Source: Verrucomicrobia subdivision 6 bacterium
GTDB lineage: Bacteria > Verrucomicrobiota > Verrucomicrobiia > Methylacidiphilales > Verrucolacustridaceae
Reading direction: 5' to 3'
Assembly: GCA_947441075.1 (NCBI GenBank)
Contig: CANESK010000002.1
Span: forward strand, 1-56,400
DNA: 56,400 bases
The stretch's first letter is position 1, and the number at the start of each line of letters is the position of its first letter. Under the pieces are notes generated by a model. It searched no databases and had not been told where the DNA came from. It saw only the letters and a list, made by a program, of their open reading frames with translations. Positions 1-7,494 of this stretch are shown here, piece after piece. A program made the position numbers and the translations under genes.

Positions 1-90
1 AGAGGATTGCCAGCTCATGGAACGATCATCCAACGTTACTTGATAAAAGGAAGCGTAAGTTAAGGCAGGTGGAAGGCGGGAGGGCTTGTA

Positions 91-1128
91 CTACCGATTC
101 TTCTTATACCAATCGAGCAGGATGCGGGTGGGGGTGTTGAGGGCGAGTTGATAGCATTCTTCTAGCGTGCACCAGCGATACTCATCGGCCTCCGCGTTGA
201 GGGTGACTGTCGATTGGGAGGTGGTGGCGAGGTAGTTGAGGAGGACGAAGTGGGCTGGTTTATAAAACTCTTTGGATCGGATACAATCTTGGGCAAGGGC
301 AAATTCGATGTCGGTGAGGGTAAGGTTAGTTTCCTCGAGAATTTCGCGTCGGAGAGCATCCTCTGCGGATTCGCCTCCTTTAATTTTGCCTCCAGGAATA
401 CCCCAGAGGCCTGACCATTTGACGGTGTGGACCATCAGGAGCTTTTTATCAGGTCCCACGATGAGGGCACCGACGGTGGGGATGGGAGGAGTTTTCTCGG
501 GAGCGGAGTGGCGACGGAGAATTTCGATGACGCCGAAGAGATCGTCAGAGACGTGGTCGGGCAGAGCGCGTTGAAGTTTTCTAAGAGAATCGTAGCCCGT
601 AAGAACGGCGCAGGAGCGGATGTTGCCGTGGTGGGCGGTTTCGATGTCATGTTCCATATCACCGACGAAAAGAGTTTCGTCGGGTCGGAGGTGGTGTTCT
701 TCGAGGATGGAGTGAATGGCCTCGCGTTTATCGATGATGCTAGTGTAAGTCTTGCGAAAGAGGTGTTCCACTTGAAGGCGCTTGGCCTGATGGGCAAAAT
801 CGTCGGTATGGACGGTGCTGAGGAGAAAGGTGGGAAGCTGATGGGCTTGGCAGTACTCAAGAATCTCTTTGGCGCCAAGAAGGAGGGAGACGGAGTGGTG
901 CTCTTGGCGAAACTTCTGTAGGAAAACTTTTTCCAAATCTCCGATGGGAACTTCGGGGAAATGTTCTCGATAAAAGCCTTGGTAGGGTAGGTAGAATTTT
1001 TCGCGAAAGGTTTCTCGGGTGAAGAGGGGCTTACCGTGGAGGCCGAAGACGTGATTGGTGGCGGAGAGAACGGGGGTTAGGTCGTCCGCCAAGGTGCCGG
1101 ACCAGTCGAAAATGAGGTTACGGATCAT
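91..1128 (-). CDS. HAD-superfamily hydrolase fused to a C-terminal Nudix hydrolase
   Basis: A 345-aa two-domain protein. Residues 1-205 are a HAD phosphatase-like domain: motif I is D8-W-S-G-T12, motif II S104-T105, the motif III Lys is probably K134, and motif IV is GD157 with D161. Residues 215-345 are a Nudix domain whose box runs from G247 (G-x5-E253, then R261-E262 and E265-E266, with N268 in place of the usual Gly). The general acid/base Asp of HAD motif I is Ser here, so plain phosphatase activity is uncertain. Phosphonatases also lack this Asp but have Ala. The Nudix half should hydrolyse a nucleoside diphosphate-linked substrate. Substrates cannot be read from the sequence. It is transcribed away from the ribosomal operon. 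Confidence 0.88.
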   Translation of the reverse strand: MIRNLIFDWSGTLADDLTPVLSATNHVFGLHGKPLFTRETFREKFYLPYQGFYREHFPEVPIGDLEKVFLQKFRQEHHSVSLLLGAKEILEYCQAHQLPTFLLSTVHTDDFAHQAKRLQVEHLFRKTYTSIIDKREAIHSILEEHHLRPDETLFVGDMEHDIETAHHGNIRSCAVLTGYDSLRKLQRALPDHVSDDLFGVIEILRRHSAPEKTPPIPTVGALIVGPDKKLLMVHTVKWSGLWGIPGGKIKGGESAEDALRREILEETNLTLTDIEFALAQDCIRSKEFYKPAHFVLLNYLATTSQSTVTLNAEADEYRWCTLEECYQLALNTPTRILLDWYKKNR

Positions 1129-1242
1129 GAGGTGTAGGCAGTTAGGCTAGAGCCTATTAGGGCTAGAAAAGAGGGGATTCATCGGTTCAAGGGGAGTAAG
1201 GGGTGGAGGGTAGGATGTTTGAAGGTACTTGGAATAAGGGGC

Positions 1243-1271
1243 TTGCCAAGGGAAGGGTGTTTTGATATTTT
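1243..1271 (+). promoter_or_regulatory. candidate sigma-70-type promoter of the alpha ribosomal operon
   Basis: TTGCCA at 1243-1248 (5/6 to the -35 consensus), a 17-bp spacer, then TATTTT at 1266-1271 (4/6 to the -10). Transcription would start near 1278, only about 11 nt before the rpmJ ATG at 1289. No Shine-Dalgarno sequence is visible there, so rpmJ may be translated from a very short leader. The divergent HAD-Nudix gene and this spacing make an operon start here likely. Confidence 0.45.
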
Positions 1272-1288
1272 ACTCGGCTATTCATTTT

Positions 1289-1405
1289 ATGAAAGTTCGA
1301 GCTTCAATCAAACGTAGAACCAGCGACTGCCAAGTTGTGCGGCGTCGTGGACGTATCTACATCATCAACAAAAAGAATCCTCGCTTGAAGCAGAGGCAGG
1401 GCTGA
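1289..1405 (+). CDS. rpmJ: 50S ribosomal protein L36 (C-minus form)
   Basis: A 38-aa protein that starts MKVRASIK and ends LKQRQG, the length and ends expected of bacterial L36 of the large ribosomal subunit. The zinc-binding form has three Cys and one His. Only C14 remains here, so this is a zinc-independent C-minus version. It is the first gene of an rpmJ-rpsM-rpsK-rpsD-rpoA-rplQ operon. The secY/infA genes that often precede rpmJ are absent. There is no obvious ribosome-binding site. Confidence 0.93.
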   Translation: MKVRASIKRRTSDCQVVRRRGRIYIINKKNPRLKQRQG

Positions 1406-1414
1406 TTTAAATCT

Positions 1415-1810
1415 ATGCCACGCGTACTTGGAGTTGATATTCCTGGGGAAAAGAGAGCTGAGTACAGCTTGCGTTACGTTTATGGAATTGGGGCTACTCG
1501 TGCTCGGCAAGTTGTGGAAGAGGCAGAGATTCCTGCAGATTTACGCGCCAAAGACCTGACCGATCAGCAGATCAACCGAATCATTGGGGTGATTCAGCGC
1601 AATCGTTTCCTGATTGAGGGAGATTTGAGGCGGGACACTCAGCAAAATCTTAAGCGTCTGCAAACGATCAACTGCTACCGTGGCATTCGGCATCGCAAGA
1701 GCTTGCCGGTTCGTGGTCAACGGACCTCGACGAATGCGCGGACCCGGAAGGGTCCAAGGAAGACCGTTGGGGTCATCCGAAGCAAGGAAACCAAGGCGGC
1801 CAAGACCTAA
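1415..1810 (+). CDS. rpsM: 30S ribosomal protein S13
   Basis: A 131-aa S13, the head protein of the small subunit that contacts the large subunit and the P-site tRNA. It starts [10 protein letters not shown], has the helix-hairpin-helix region around [10 protein letters not shown] (residues 22-31), and has the basic [11 protein letters not shown] motif near residues 100-110. The C-terminal tail is slightly longer than in E. coli and rich in Lys and Ala. It lies 9 nt after rpmJ and 6 nt before rpsK, in the normal alpha-operon order. Confidence 0.97.
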   Translation: MPRVLGVDIPGEKRAEYSLRYVYGIGATRARQVVEEAEIPADLRAKDLTDQQINRIIGVIQRNRFLIEGDLRRDTQQNLKRLQTINCYRGIRHRKSLPVRGQRTSTNARTRKGPRKTVGVIRSKETKAAKT

Positions 1811-1816
1811 TTTTGT

Positions 1817-2407
1817 ATGAGCGAAAACGAAAAGAAACCTGAAGTGAAGTCGGCCGCAACTAAAGCGGAAGAGGGCAAGGCCAAGGCGGCACATCCGGAT
1901 GCGGCCAAAGGTAAAAAAGGTAAGGGTGCCAAAGGGGGCAAGGCTTCAGGCGGAAAGGATTCGGCTAAAGCGGAGGTGATTCTCTCGCCAGAAAGTCTGA
2001 CTCTGGATGGATTGGAAGATGCTTCGAAGGTCAAAATTCCGAAGATTAAAGGGGCGAAGCAGATTCATAATGCGGTGGCTCATGTTTTAGCGACTTTCAA
2101 TAACACGGTGGTTTCGATCACCGATCTCAAGGGTAATGTGATTTCTTGGTCGAGCGCTGGGAAGATGGGTTTTCGTGGATCGAAAAAGTCTACGGCCTAC
2201 GTGGCTCAAGTGGTGGCGCAAGATGCTAGTCGTCAGGCGATGGCCCACGGAGTTAAAGAGGTTGAGGTTCGTGTGAAAGGTCCAGGAATGGGTCGCGAAT
2301 CAGCTGTTCGTGCCTTGCAGGCAGTCGGTTTAGAGGTGAGCACGATTCGGGACGTAACCCCCGTACCCCACAATGGTTGCCGGATGCGCAAAGCGCGTCG
2401 GGTATAA
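1817..2407 (+). CDS. rpsK: 30S ribosomal protein S11 with long low-complexity N-terminal extension
   Basis: A 196-aa S11, where about 129 aa is usual. The conserved core starts near residue 72 and includes [12 protein letters not shown], the GFRGSKKST segment, [10 protein letters not shown] and the C-terminal [14 protein letters not shown]. Residues 1-55 are an added tail dominated by Lys, Ala, Gly and Glu, likely disordered and basic. S11 sits on the 30S platform near the mRNA exit. The upstream ATG at 1817 is the only sensible start, 6 nt after rpsM, so the extension appears to be translated. Confidence 0.96.
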   Translation: MSENEKKPEVKSAATKAEEGKAKAAHPDAAKGKKGKGAKGGKASGGKDSAKAEVILSPESLTLDGLEDASKVKIPKIKGAKQIHNAVAHVLATFNNTVVSITDLKGNVISWSSAGKMGFRGSKKSTAYVAQVVAQDASRQAMAHGVKEVEVRVKGPGMGRESAVRALQAVGLEVSTIRDVTPVPHNGCRMRKARRV

Positions 2408-2419
2408 GGAGAGAATTTT

Positions 2420-3031
2420 ATGGCCCGCTACACAGGATCCCGTGACAAGATCAACCGCCGTTTCGGCCAGCCGATTTTTGGTCCCTCGAAAGCTCTCGAG
2501 CGTCGTAATTTTCCGCCAGGAGTTCATGGGGCAAAAGGCCGTCGCAAGCAGTCCGATTATGCCATCGCCATGGGCGAGAAGCAGAAGATGAAGTACAGCT
2601 ACGGTATTTTAGAAAAGCAGTTCCGTTTGTACTACCAGAAAGCGGTGCAGAGTCGCGGAGTGACAGGCGAGAAGATGTTGCAACTTTTGGAAACACGCTT
2701 GGATTCAATCGTGGATCATCTTGGATTCAGTGCCACACGGCGCTCTTCGCGCCAGATGGTTTCCCATGGTCATATCTCGGTCAACGGCAAGAAGGTAACC
2801 ATTCCCAGTTACGGATGCCGCACTGGGGACGTGATCGAAGTACGGGACAATCCGAAATCCCGCCAACTGGGGACACGTGGACTAGAGACAACCCAAATTC
2901 GCCCCGTGCCAGATTGGCTGACCCTGAATAAAGAAAGTTTTAAAGGAACCTTAACTCGGATTCCGACCCGCGAGGAGATCAGTCCCGTGGCCAACGAACA
3001 GTTGGTCGTGGAATTATTCTCGAGGTCGTAA
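2420..3031 (+). CDS. rpsD: 30S ribosomal protein S4 (C-minus form)
   Basis: A 203-aa S4, a primary 16S rRNA-binding assembly protein. It starts MARYTGSRDK and contains the S4 RNA-binding domain (LETRLDSIVDHLGF at about 90-103, then VSHGHISVNGKKV). The N-terminal zinc-site cysteines of the C-plus form are missing. An AAGGAGA ribosome-binding site lies 8 nt before the ATG. S4 is the autoregulator of the alpha operon in E. coli. The 118-nt gap that follows, before rpoA, can form unusual RNA structure. Confidence 0.97.
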   Translation: MARYTGSRDKINRRFGQPIFGPSKALERRNFPPGVHGAKGRRKQSDYAIAMGEKQKMKYSYGILEKQFRLYYQKAVQSRGVTGEKMLQLLETRLDSIVDHLGFSATRRSSRQMVSHGHISVNGKKVTIPSYGCRTGDVIEVRDNPKSRQLGTRGLETTQIRPVPDWLTLNKESFKGTLTRIPTREEISPVANEQLVVELFSRS

Positions 3032-3037
3032 TCGCCA

Positions 3038-3122
3038 TCCCTTTCGCCGCCCGCTACCGGCGGTGAGAAAAAAACACAACAACCACGGTTGTCGGTCCCT
3101 TTCCCAGGTAGCGGGGAAGGGG
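3038..3122 (+). promoter_or_regulatory. candidate structured RNA leader (possible pseudoknot) between rpsD and rpoA
   Basis: CCGCC at 3047-3051 can pair with GGCGG at 3059-3063, leaving a 7-nt loop. That loop (3052-3058) is fully complementary to 3107-3113. The result is either an H-type pseudoknot or, as an alternative fold, a 9-bp helix of 3050-3058 with 3107-3115 supported by CCCTT/AAGGG (3039-3043 with 3117-3121). A small hairpin, ACAAC/GTTGT at 3079-3083 and 3088-3092, sits inside. No T-run follows, so this is not an intrinsic terminator. A role in S4 feedback or in setting rpoA levels is inference. Confidence 0.45.
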
Positions 3123-3149
3123 TAACCCAACCGGAAAGAGAAAAAGACT

Positions 3150-4181
3150 ATGCCACTACGATTAGGAAGATTCGAACTGCCCAACCGCCTGCAAAAGGAT
3201 GAAGAGGGCGCAACCGAAACCTACGCAAAATTTACCGCGGAACCCTTCGAGGCCGGCTATGGCCATACTCTGGGCAATTCCATTCGCCGAGTGCTGCTGA
3301 GCTCCTTGGAAGGCGCCGCCATCACCAGTGTGAAGATTCACGGCGTACAGCATGAATTTAGCACGATTGAACACGTGGTGGAGGATCTGACGGAGATCGT
3401 CCTCAACCTAAAAAAGTTGAAATTTAAACTACCGAACCGTGAGCCTCGCTTGCTGACGCTTAAGGTGAATAAAGAAGGACCGGTCACCGCAGCGGATATC
3501 GAGCTGGATGCTGGGGTGGAAGTACTCAATCCGAAGGAAGTGATTTGTACCCTTGATAAAAAGACCAAGTTCGAAGCCGAACTGGAAGTACGGGTGGGAC
3601 GTGGATACGCCACCTGGGACGAGAACAAAAGGGAAGATTCTCCGATCGGGTTAATCCCGGTGGATTCGCTTTTCTCCCCTGTGAAAAAAGTGAAGTACGA
3701 AGTGAAGAATACCCGTGTCGGTCAACGGACCGATTACGATAAACTCGTCTTGGAAGTTTGGACGGATGGTCGTCTGACTCCCGATGAGGCTTTGCTCCAC
3801 TCGGCAGGCATCCTACGGCATCATTTGGACATCTTTGCTAACTTTGACAAAGAGCCGATTGAGTTCGAAGAGGTGAAATTTGAAGCTCCTGTGGAAAACA
3901 CTGCGCTGAAGAAATTGCTGGCGATGAGCGTGAACGAGATCGAACTCTCGGTGCGTGCGGCCAACTGTTTGAACAACGCAAATATTATTACGGTGGGTGC
4001 CTTGGCCCTGAAGTCAGAAGCGGAGATGCTGAAGTACCGCAACTTCGGTAAAAAATCGCTGAACGAGATCAAGGATAAGTTGACCTCGCTGGGACTTTCG
4101 TTGGGAATGAAGTTTGATGCTTCGCTCTTGACGATTCCTGTGGCGTCGATTGAAGCGGTGGGGGCGAATGGTCAAGCATGA
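3150..4181 (+). CDS. rpoA: DNA-directed RNA polymerase subunit alpha
   Basis: A 343-aa alpha subunit. The N-terminal domain (1-235) directs core assembly, with the dimerisation signature HTLGNSIRRVLLSSLEG at about 39-55. After a linker, the C-terminal domain (about 255-325) has the helix-hairpin-helix segment ELSVRAANCLNNANI and the YRNFGKKSLNEI stretch that binds promoter UP elements and activators. Length and both domains are normal. A purine-rich ribosome-binding site (GGAAAGAG) precedes the ATG. It overlaps rplQ by 4 nt (ATGA). Confidence 0.98.
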   Translation: MPLRLGRFELPNRLQKDEEGATETYAKFTAEPFEAGYGHTLGNSIRRVLLSSLEGAAITSVKIHGVQHEFSTIEHVVEDLTEIVLNLKKLKFKLPNREPRLLTLKVNKEGPVTAADIELDAGVEVLNPKEVICTLDKKTKFEAELEVRVGRGYATWDENKREDSPIGLIPVDSLFSPVKKVKYEVKNTRVGQRTDYDKLVLEVWTDGRLTPDEALLHSAGILRHHLDIFANFDKEPIEFEEVKFEAPVENTALKKLLAMSVNEIELSVRAANCLNNANIITVGALALKSEAEMLKYRNFGKKSLNEIKDKLTSLGLSLGMKFDASLLTIPVASIEAVGANGQA

Positions 4182-4651
4182 GACATCGTCGGAACACCCT
4201 TAAGCTAGGGCGGACATCGCAACATCGGGACAGCATGCTGGCCAATTTGGTCGGCTCGCTGATTCGACATGAGCGGGTTCGCACAACCGTTTCTCGGGCG
4301 AAAGCGGCCCGGCCTGTGGCGGAGAAGCTGGTGACCCTTGGAAAAAAGGGGAGCCTGCATCATCGTCGCATGGCGATTGCAGCCCTGCACGAAACCGATC
4401 TTGTGCATAAGCTATTTGCGGAAATTGCTCCTCGTTTCATGGATCGTACGGGTGGCTACACGCGGATATTGAAGTTGGGCCATCGTCTTGGGGATGCGGC
4501 ACCGCTTGCTCTTTTGGAGTGGGTGGTTCGTCCTTTGCCTGAGGCGGATGATGTGGTTGACGAGACCAAGGCCAAGGAAAAGGGCAAGGCGGTTAAAGAC
4601 GTGAAGCCTGCGAAGCCCGCCAAAGCGGCCAAGCCTGATAAGAAAAAATAG
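4178..4651 (+). CDS. rplQ: 50S ribosomal protein L17 with Lys/Ala-rich C-terminal tail
   Basis: A 157-aa L17, with the conserved N-terminal half MRHRRNTLKLGR..HRDSMLANLVGSLI and the TGGYTRILKLGHRLGDAAP segment near 88-106. The core ends by about residue 120. The remaining 37 residues are an acidic patch and then repeated Lys-Pro-Ala units, absent from E. coli L17. It overlaps rpoA by ATGA, so translation is probably coupled. It is the last gene of the operon, and the next gene is convergent only 6 nt away. Confidence 0.96.
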   Translation: MRHRRNTLKLGRTSQHRDSMLANLVGSLIRHERVRTTVSRAKAARPVAEKLVTLGKKGSLHHRRMAIAALHETDLVHKLFAEIAPRFMDRTGGYTRILKLGHRLGDAAPLALLEWVVRPLPEADDVVDETKAKEKGKAVKDVKPAKPAKAAKPDKKK

Positions 4652-4657
4652 GTTGGG

Positions 4658-4948
4658 CTAGGCGGACCAACCCGCCACGAGCCGGAAGAGGATCCAAGCT
4701 AAGACCAGCGCTGCGGCGGCTGCGAAGACGACCTTACGTCTTGCTAATCTGCTTTCGACAAGGAGAACGGGGTTGTGGCGTGTGAAGGAAGTCGGCGATA
4801 CGGATGAAATTGGACGACTCCGGTTGGAAGGAATGACGGAGGCCTCTTCGACGAGGCGGCGGGTGGTGTGACCGAGTCGAGAAGACTCTCTGGTGACACG
4901 GCGCAGCTCCTCTCGGATGGGATCACGCCTAAAGCTGGGGAAATTCAC
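4658..4948 (-). CDS. small basic protein with C-terminal membrane segment, function unknown
   Basis: A 96-aa predicted protein not matched to a known family. Residues 1-70 are polar, rich in Arg and Ser, and residues 72-92 form one hydrophobic helix (VVFAAAAALVLAWILFRLVAG), as in a tail-anchored or bitopic inner-membrane protein. The only in-frame start after the upstream stop is a GTG at 4946-4948, with a weak ribosome-binding site. The clean membrane helix and its fit in the gap before rplQ favour a real gene, but the weak start leaves doubt. Confidence 0.5.
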   Translation of the reverse strand: MNFPSFRRDPIREELRRVTRESSRLGHTTRRLVEEASVIPSNRSRPISSVSPTSFTRHNPVLLVESRLARRKVVFAAAAALVLAWILFRLVAGWSA

Positions 4949-5079
4949 CTCATGAGCCTAAAAACCCCTATGGGAGGAGCAAGAGCCACCAGTTGGCTAT
5001 TCACGACTCTGTGGGGATAACTATTAAGATTGAGGGAGTTCGGAAGCTGATGGCTACGGGGAAGCCACCCTGTCTTTAT

Positions 5080-5700
5080 CTATTTCAGAATATTGTAGAG
5101 AATTATAGCGGCGAGAAGGGAAAGAATTAAGGGAAGATTAAAGGCGAGACCGCGAGCAAAGTTAGAGACAAAAGAGTCGGAGGTTTGGGCGTTGGATGAG
5201 CTCGAGGGGGAAGAGCCATCTTCGGTGGAGGGCTCGAGGTCACGCCCACGAAGAGCGTCGAGTTTGGCACGGGATTGAGTGTAAATCGCTTGGGCTTGGT
5301 CGACCTTAGCTAGAGCCTTGGAGAGTTCCCCTTCGATATCGGAGGCGGACCATTCGGAAGGAGCGATGTTATTAATTTCGGAGAGCTGTTCACTGAAAAC
5401 TTGGCGGGTCTCGTGCATCTGTTCGACTTCTTTACGGCTTTGGGATTCTGCGCGTTCGAGGATGACGACGGCACGGAGAAGGCTATCGCGGATTTCACGT
5501 TGCCCTTGCACCAGCTCCATTCTACGGGTGTTGAGTTCTTCGAGTTGGCGTTTGCGCTGTTCCAGCTCTTGCTGCTGACGTTGCAGGCTGATGAGTTCGT
5601 GTTGGCGCTGTTGTAGTTCAGCGCCAATCCCTTCGATGGGACCGCCTGAAGGAAGGGCAAGATCTTGCTGATCTTCTGGAAATTTGGAGGAGCGGCTCAC
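5080..5700 (-). CDS. coiled-coil protein with C-terminal membrane anchor, function unknown
   Basis: A 206-aa protein. Residues 28-110 are a Gln/Glu/Arg/Leu-rich coiled coil, and a second helical stretch lies at 118-150. A Ser-rich linker (155-172) follows, and a single hydrophobic helix at about 187-203 ends the protein, so it should be tail-anchored with the coil in the cytoplasm. Its start overlaps the end of the LysM lipoprotein gene by 4 nt (ATGA), and the two are co-transcribed. A structural or envelope-linked role is inferred only from this pairing. Confidence 0.72.
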   Translation of the reverse strand: MSRSSKFPEDQQDLALPSGGPIEGIGAELQQRQHELISLQRQQQELEQRKRQLEELNTRRMELVQGQREIRDSLLRAVVILERAESQSRKEVEQMHETRQVFSEQLSEINNIAPSEWSASDIEGELSKALAKVDQAQAIYTQSRAKLDALRGRDLEPSTEDGSSPSSSSNAQTSDSFVSNFARGLAFNLPLILSLLAAIILYNILK

Positions 5701-6566
5701 GGTATGTTGATGACGGTACCGATTTTCAGGTTGCGATCATTGAGGCCAGGGTTGGCTGCTTTAATTTTGGCGATCTCTTCATTGAGGTCGAGAGAGGCGG
5801 GGTAGTATTTTTTGGCTAGTTTCCAGAGTGTATCTCCTGATCCAATGGTGTGTTGCTTAGCATCGGCGGAGAGAGCGGCGACATCTGCAGGAGCGGCCGG
5901 GGGAGTTGCCGCAGGAACGGAGGGAATATCGGTCTTGGCTGGCGACTCGGAGGTCTTTGCGGTGGTGTTGCGTGCCACGGAGGATTTTGCAGGAGCTTTC
6001 TTCTCTGCGGACTCGTTGGTGGTGGCGGTGGGCGAAGCAGGCACTACAGCGGTGGCCTTAGGTGGGGTGGCGGCACCGGCGACTTGGGAAACTTGGGCTT
6101 CCTTGGCTGCGAGGGTTCCTTGGAGTTGAGTGATTTGCTGTTTTAGGTCGACATTTTCTTTACTCATTCGTGCGATCTCGGCGGCGTTCTGAATCCCGCT
6201 ATTGGTCAGGCTGAGAGCGAAATCGATCTTGGCTTTCTCCATGGCGGCAACGACCTCTTCGCGCTCGGCCGCGTTAGGCCTAGCTTCGAGGTATTTCTGG
6301 AAAAAGTAGATCGCGCTGATGGGATCGCCCAATTTATCCCCGTAGAGCAGACCGATTTGCAAATAGGCTTTGACCACGGTGGGGTTAGTCGCGATGGCTT
6401 TTTCGAACTGTTTGATGGCGGCGGGGTAGTTGAGGTCAGCAACATCTTTGCTCGCTTGGCGGAAGAAAGGATTACGTTCGTCTTCGGCATCGGATCCAGG
6501 AGGGGCTTGTTGGCAAGAAGAGAGGACGAGGGCGGCCAGGAGGGCGGCGAGGAGAGATTTGTACAT
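5697..6566 (-). CDS. TPR and LysM domain lipoprotein
   Basis: A 289-aa protein starting at the ATG at 6566. This start gives a lipoprotein signal peptide (MYKSLLAALLAALVLSSC, Cys18 as the lipid site). A longer in-frame reading would bury it. After the signal comes a TPR-like repeat (about 40-100: NYPAAIKQFEKAIATNP and the next repeat), a helical segment, a low-complexity Ala/Pro/Thr/Lys linker (about 160-230), and a C-terminal LysM domain (about 238-289, HTIGSGDTLWKLAKKYYP) that should bind peptidoglycan. It is likely an envelope protein bridging outer membrane and cell wall. It is followed by the coiled-coil anchor gene. Confidence 0.82.
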   Translation of the reverse strand: MYKSLLAALLAALVLSSCQQAPPGSDAEDERNPFFRQASKDVADLNYPAAIKQFEKAIATNPTVVKAYLQIGLLYGDKLGDPISAIYFFQKYLEARPNAAEREEVVAAMEKAKIDFALSLTNSGIQNAAEIARMSKENVDLKQQITQLQGTLAAKEAQVSQVAGAATPPKATAVVPASPTATTNESAEKKAPAKSSVARNTTAKTSESPAKTDIPSVPAATPPAAPADVAALSADAKQHTIGSGDTLWKLAKKYYPASLDLNEEIAKIKAANPGLNDRNLKIGTVINIP

Positions 6567-6649
6567 AGCGCCATCATGATCATGCGGCGGAGATTTCGCA
6601 AGCCAAGGCTTTGGCTTTTCCCTAAGGTTAGTATGTTGAGAAGACAAGA

Positions 6650-7225
6650 TTAGGAGACGCATCGAGTGAGTCGGATTTCGGTTTCTCGCTCGACGAAACT
6701 CCATTCGGGTTGGGAACGAAGTTCGGCGAGTAAGCGATCAAAGGCGTCGGATTCGCTAGGGGCAAATTCAAACCAGGTGATGAAGTCGTAGGGCTGGGGT
6801 TGGGTCAGATCTCGGCAGTGGTAGAGTTTGCGAGCAACGGCGGGAAGATATTTCATTCCGATGGCGGTGTGATGGGATTTCTCGCTGAAGATTTGATGGC
6901 GTTCGTCTTGTGTCATGGCCCACCAGCTAGCGTTTTTTCGAATCGGAATCAGGGCGGCGCAGGTGGATTCGGGCCGACCGAGTTCGGGTTGGGTGGCGAT
7001 GAGCTGATCTTTTTCCTGGCGAGAGGTATAGCGCTCGTTGCTGGTAACACCCTCGAGGGTCCAGATGACGGGAAGGGTCGGGGCGGGCGAACCTGCGGGG
7101 TGAATGGATAGCTTCTTGGCAGAAGCGAGGCTCTCACCGCGTATGCTTCGGATCTCATGGATTTGCCAAGGGCCTTCGGTTCCGGCGACGAATGTGGAAA
7201 GTCTTGGGCTAACTGGGTTCGTCAT
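6650..7225 (-). CDS. chlorite dismutase-family heme protein
   Basis: A 191-aa protein whose second half has the chlorite dismutase/HemQ superfamily pattern: RKNASWWAMT at 96-105, then YLPAVARKLYHCRDL at 126-140, and DFITWFEF at 147-154. H136 in the KLYH motif is the likely proximal heme ligand, by analogy with Cld enzymes. Members either split chlorite, act as coproheme decarboxylase, or have unknown roles. I cannot place this one. No heme-synthesis or perchlorate genes are adjacent. It stands alone on the minus strand, upstream of the LysM lipoprotein gene. Confidence 0.72.
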   Translation of the reverse strand: MTNPVSPRLSTFVAGTEGPWQIHEIRSIRGESLASAKKLSIHPAGSPAPTLPVIWTLEGVTSNERYTSRQEKDQLIATQPELGRPESTCAALIPIRKNASWWAMTQDERHQIFSEKSHHTAIGMKYLPAVARKLYHCRDLTQPQPYDFITWFEFAPSESDAFDRLLAELRSQPEWSFVERETEIRLTRCVS

Positions 7226-7325
7226 GGGGGAACGATGGAGAAGATGCGATGGCTAATAAAACTATTTCTTTAGCGAGTGGGTTATGGCATTGTGCTGATT
7301 CCGCAATTTGTTTCGGTTTTGATAA

Positions 7326-7398
7326 GGGGTCATAGCTCAGTTGGTAGAGCGCCTCAATGGCATTGAGGAGGTCTGGGGTTCGAATCCCCATGGCTCCA
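7326..7398 (+). tRNA. tRNA-Ala (anticodon GGC)
   Basis: A complete cloverleaf. The acceptor stem GGGGTCA (7326-7332) pairs with TGGCTCC (7391-7397), with one G-U pair, and A73 is the discriminator. The D arm AGCTC..GAGC is present. The anticodon stem CCTCA/TGAGG encloses loop ATGGCAT, giving anticodon GGC. The T arm is TGGGG/CCCCA with TTCGAAT. The 3' CCA is not encoded. Confidence 0.95.
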
Positions 7399-7494
7399 TA
7401 AGCCATAAATCCAATCTCGCCAGAGGCGAAAGAAGATTCTGTATTTAGGCGGACCACTATTGGTCTTCGGCAGGATTCCATCTATAAAGACTTT

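Noticed and set aside
1-90. Possible gene at the left end
   Set aside because: No open frame or motif is supported in these 90 bases; they precede the HAD-Nudix stop.
427-921. Plus-strand open frame opposite the HAD-Nudix gene
   Set aside because: It lies wholly antisense to a well-supported gene and shows no recognisable motifs.
3041-3068. rpsD-rpoA hairpin as an intrinsic terminator
   Set aside because: It is followed by A residues on the plus strand, not T, and rpoA downstream is expected to be transcribed with rpsD.
6567-6704. Longer start for the LysM lipoprotein
   Set aside because: It would put 46 polar residues before the lipobox signal, which is not compatible with export.
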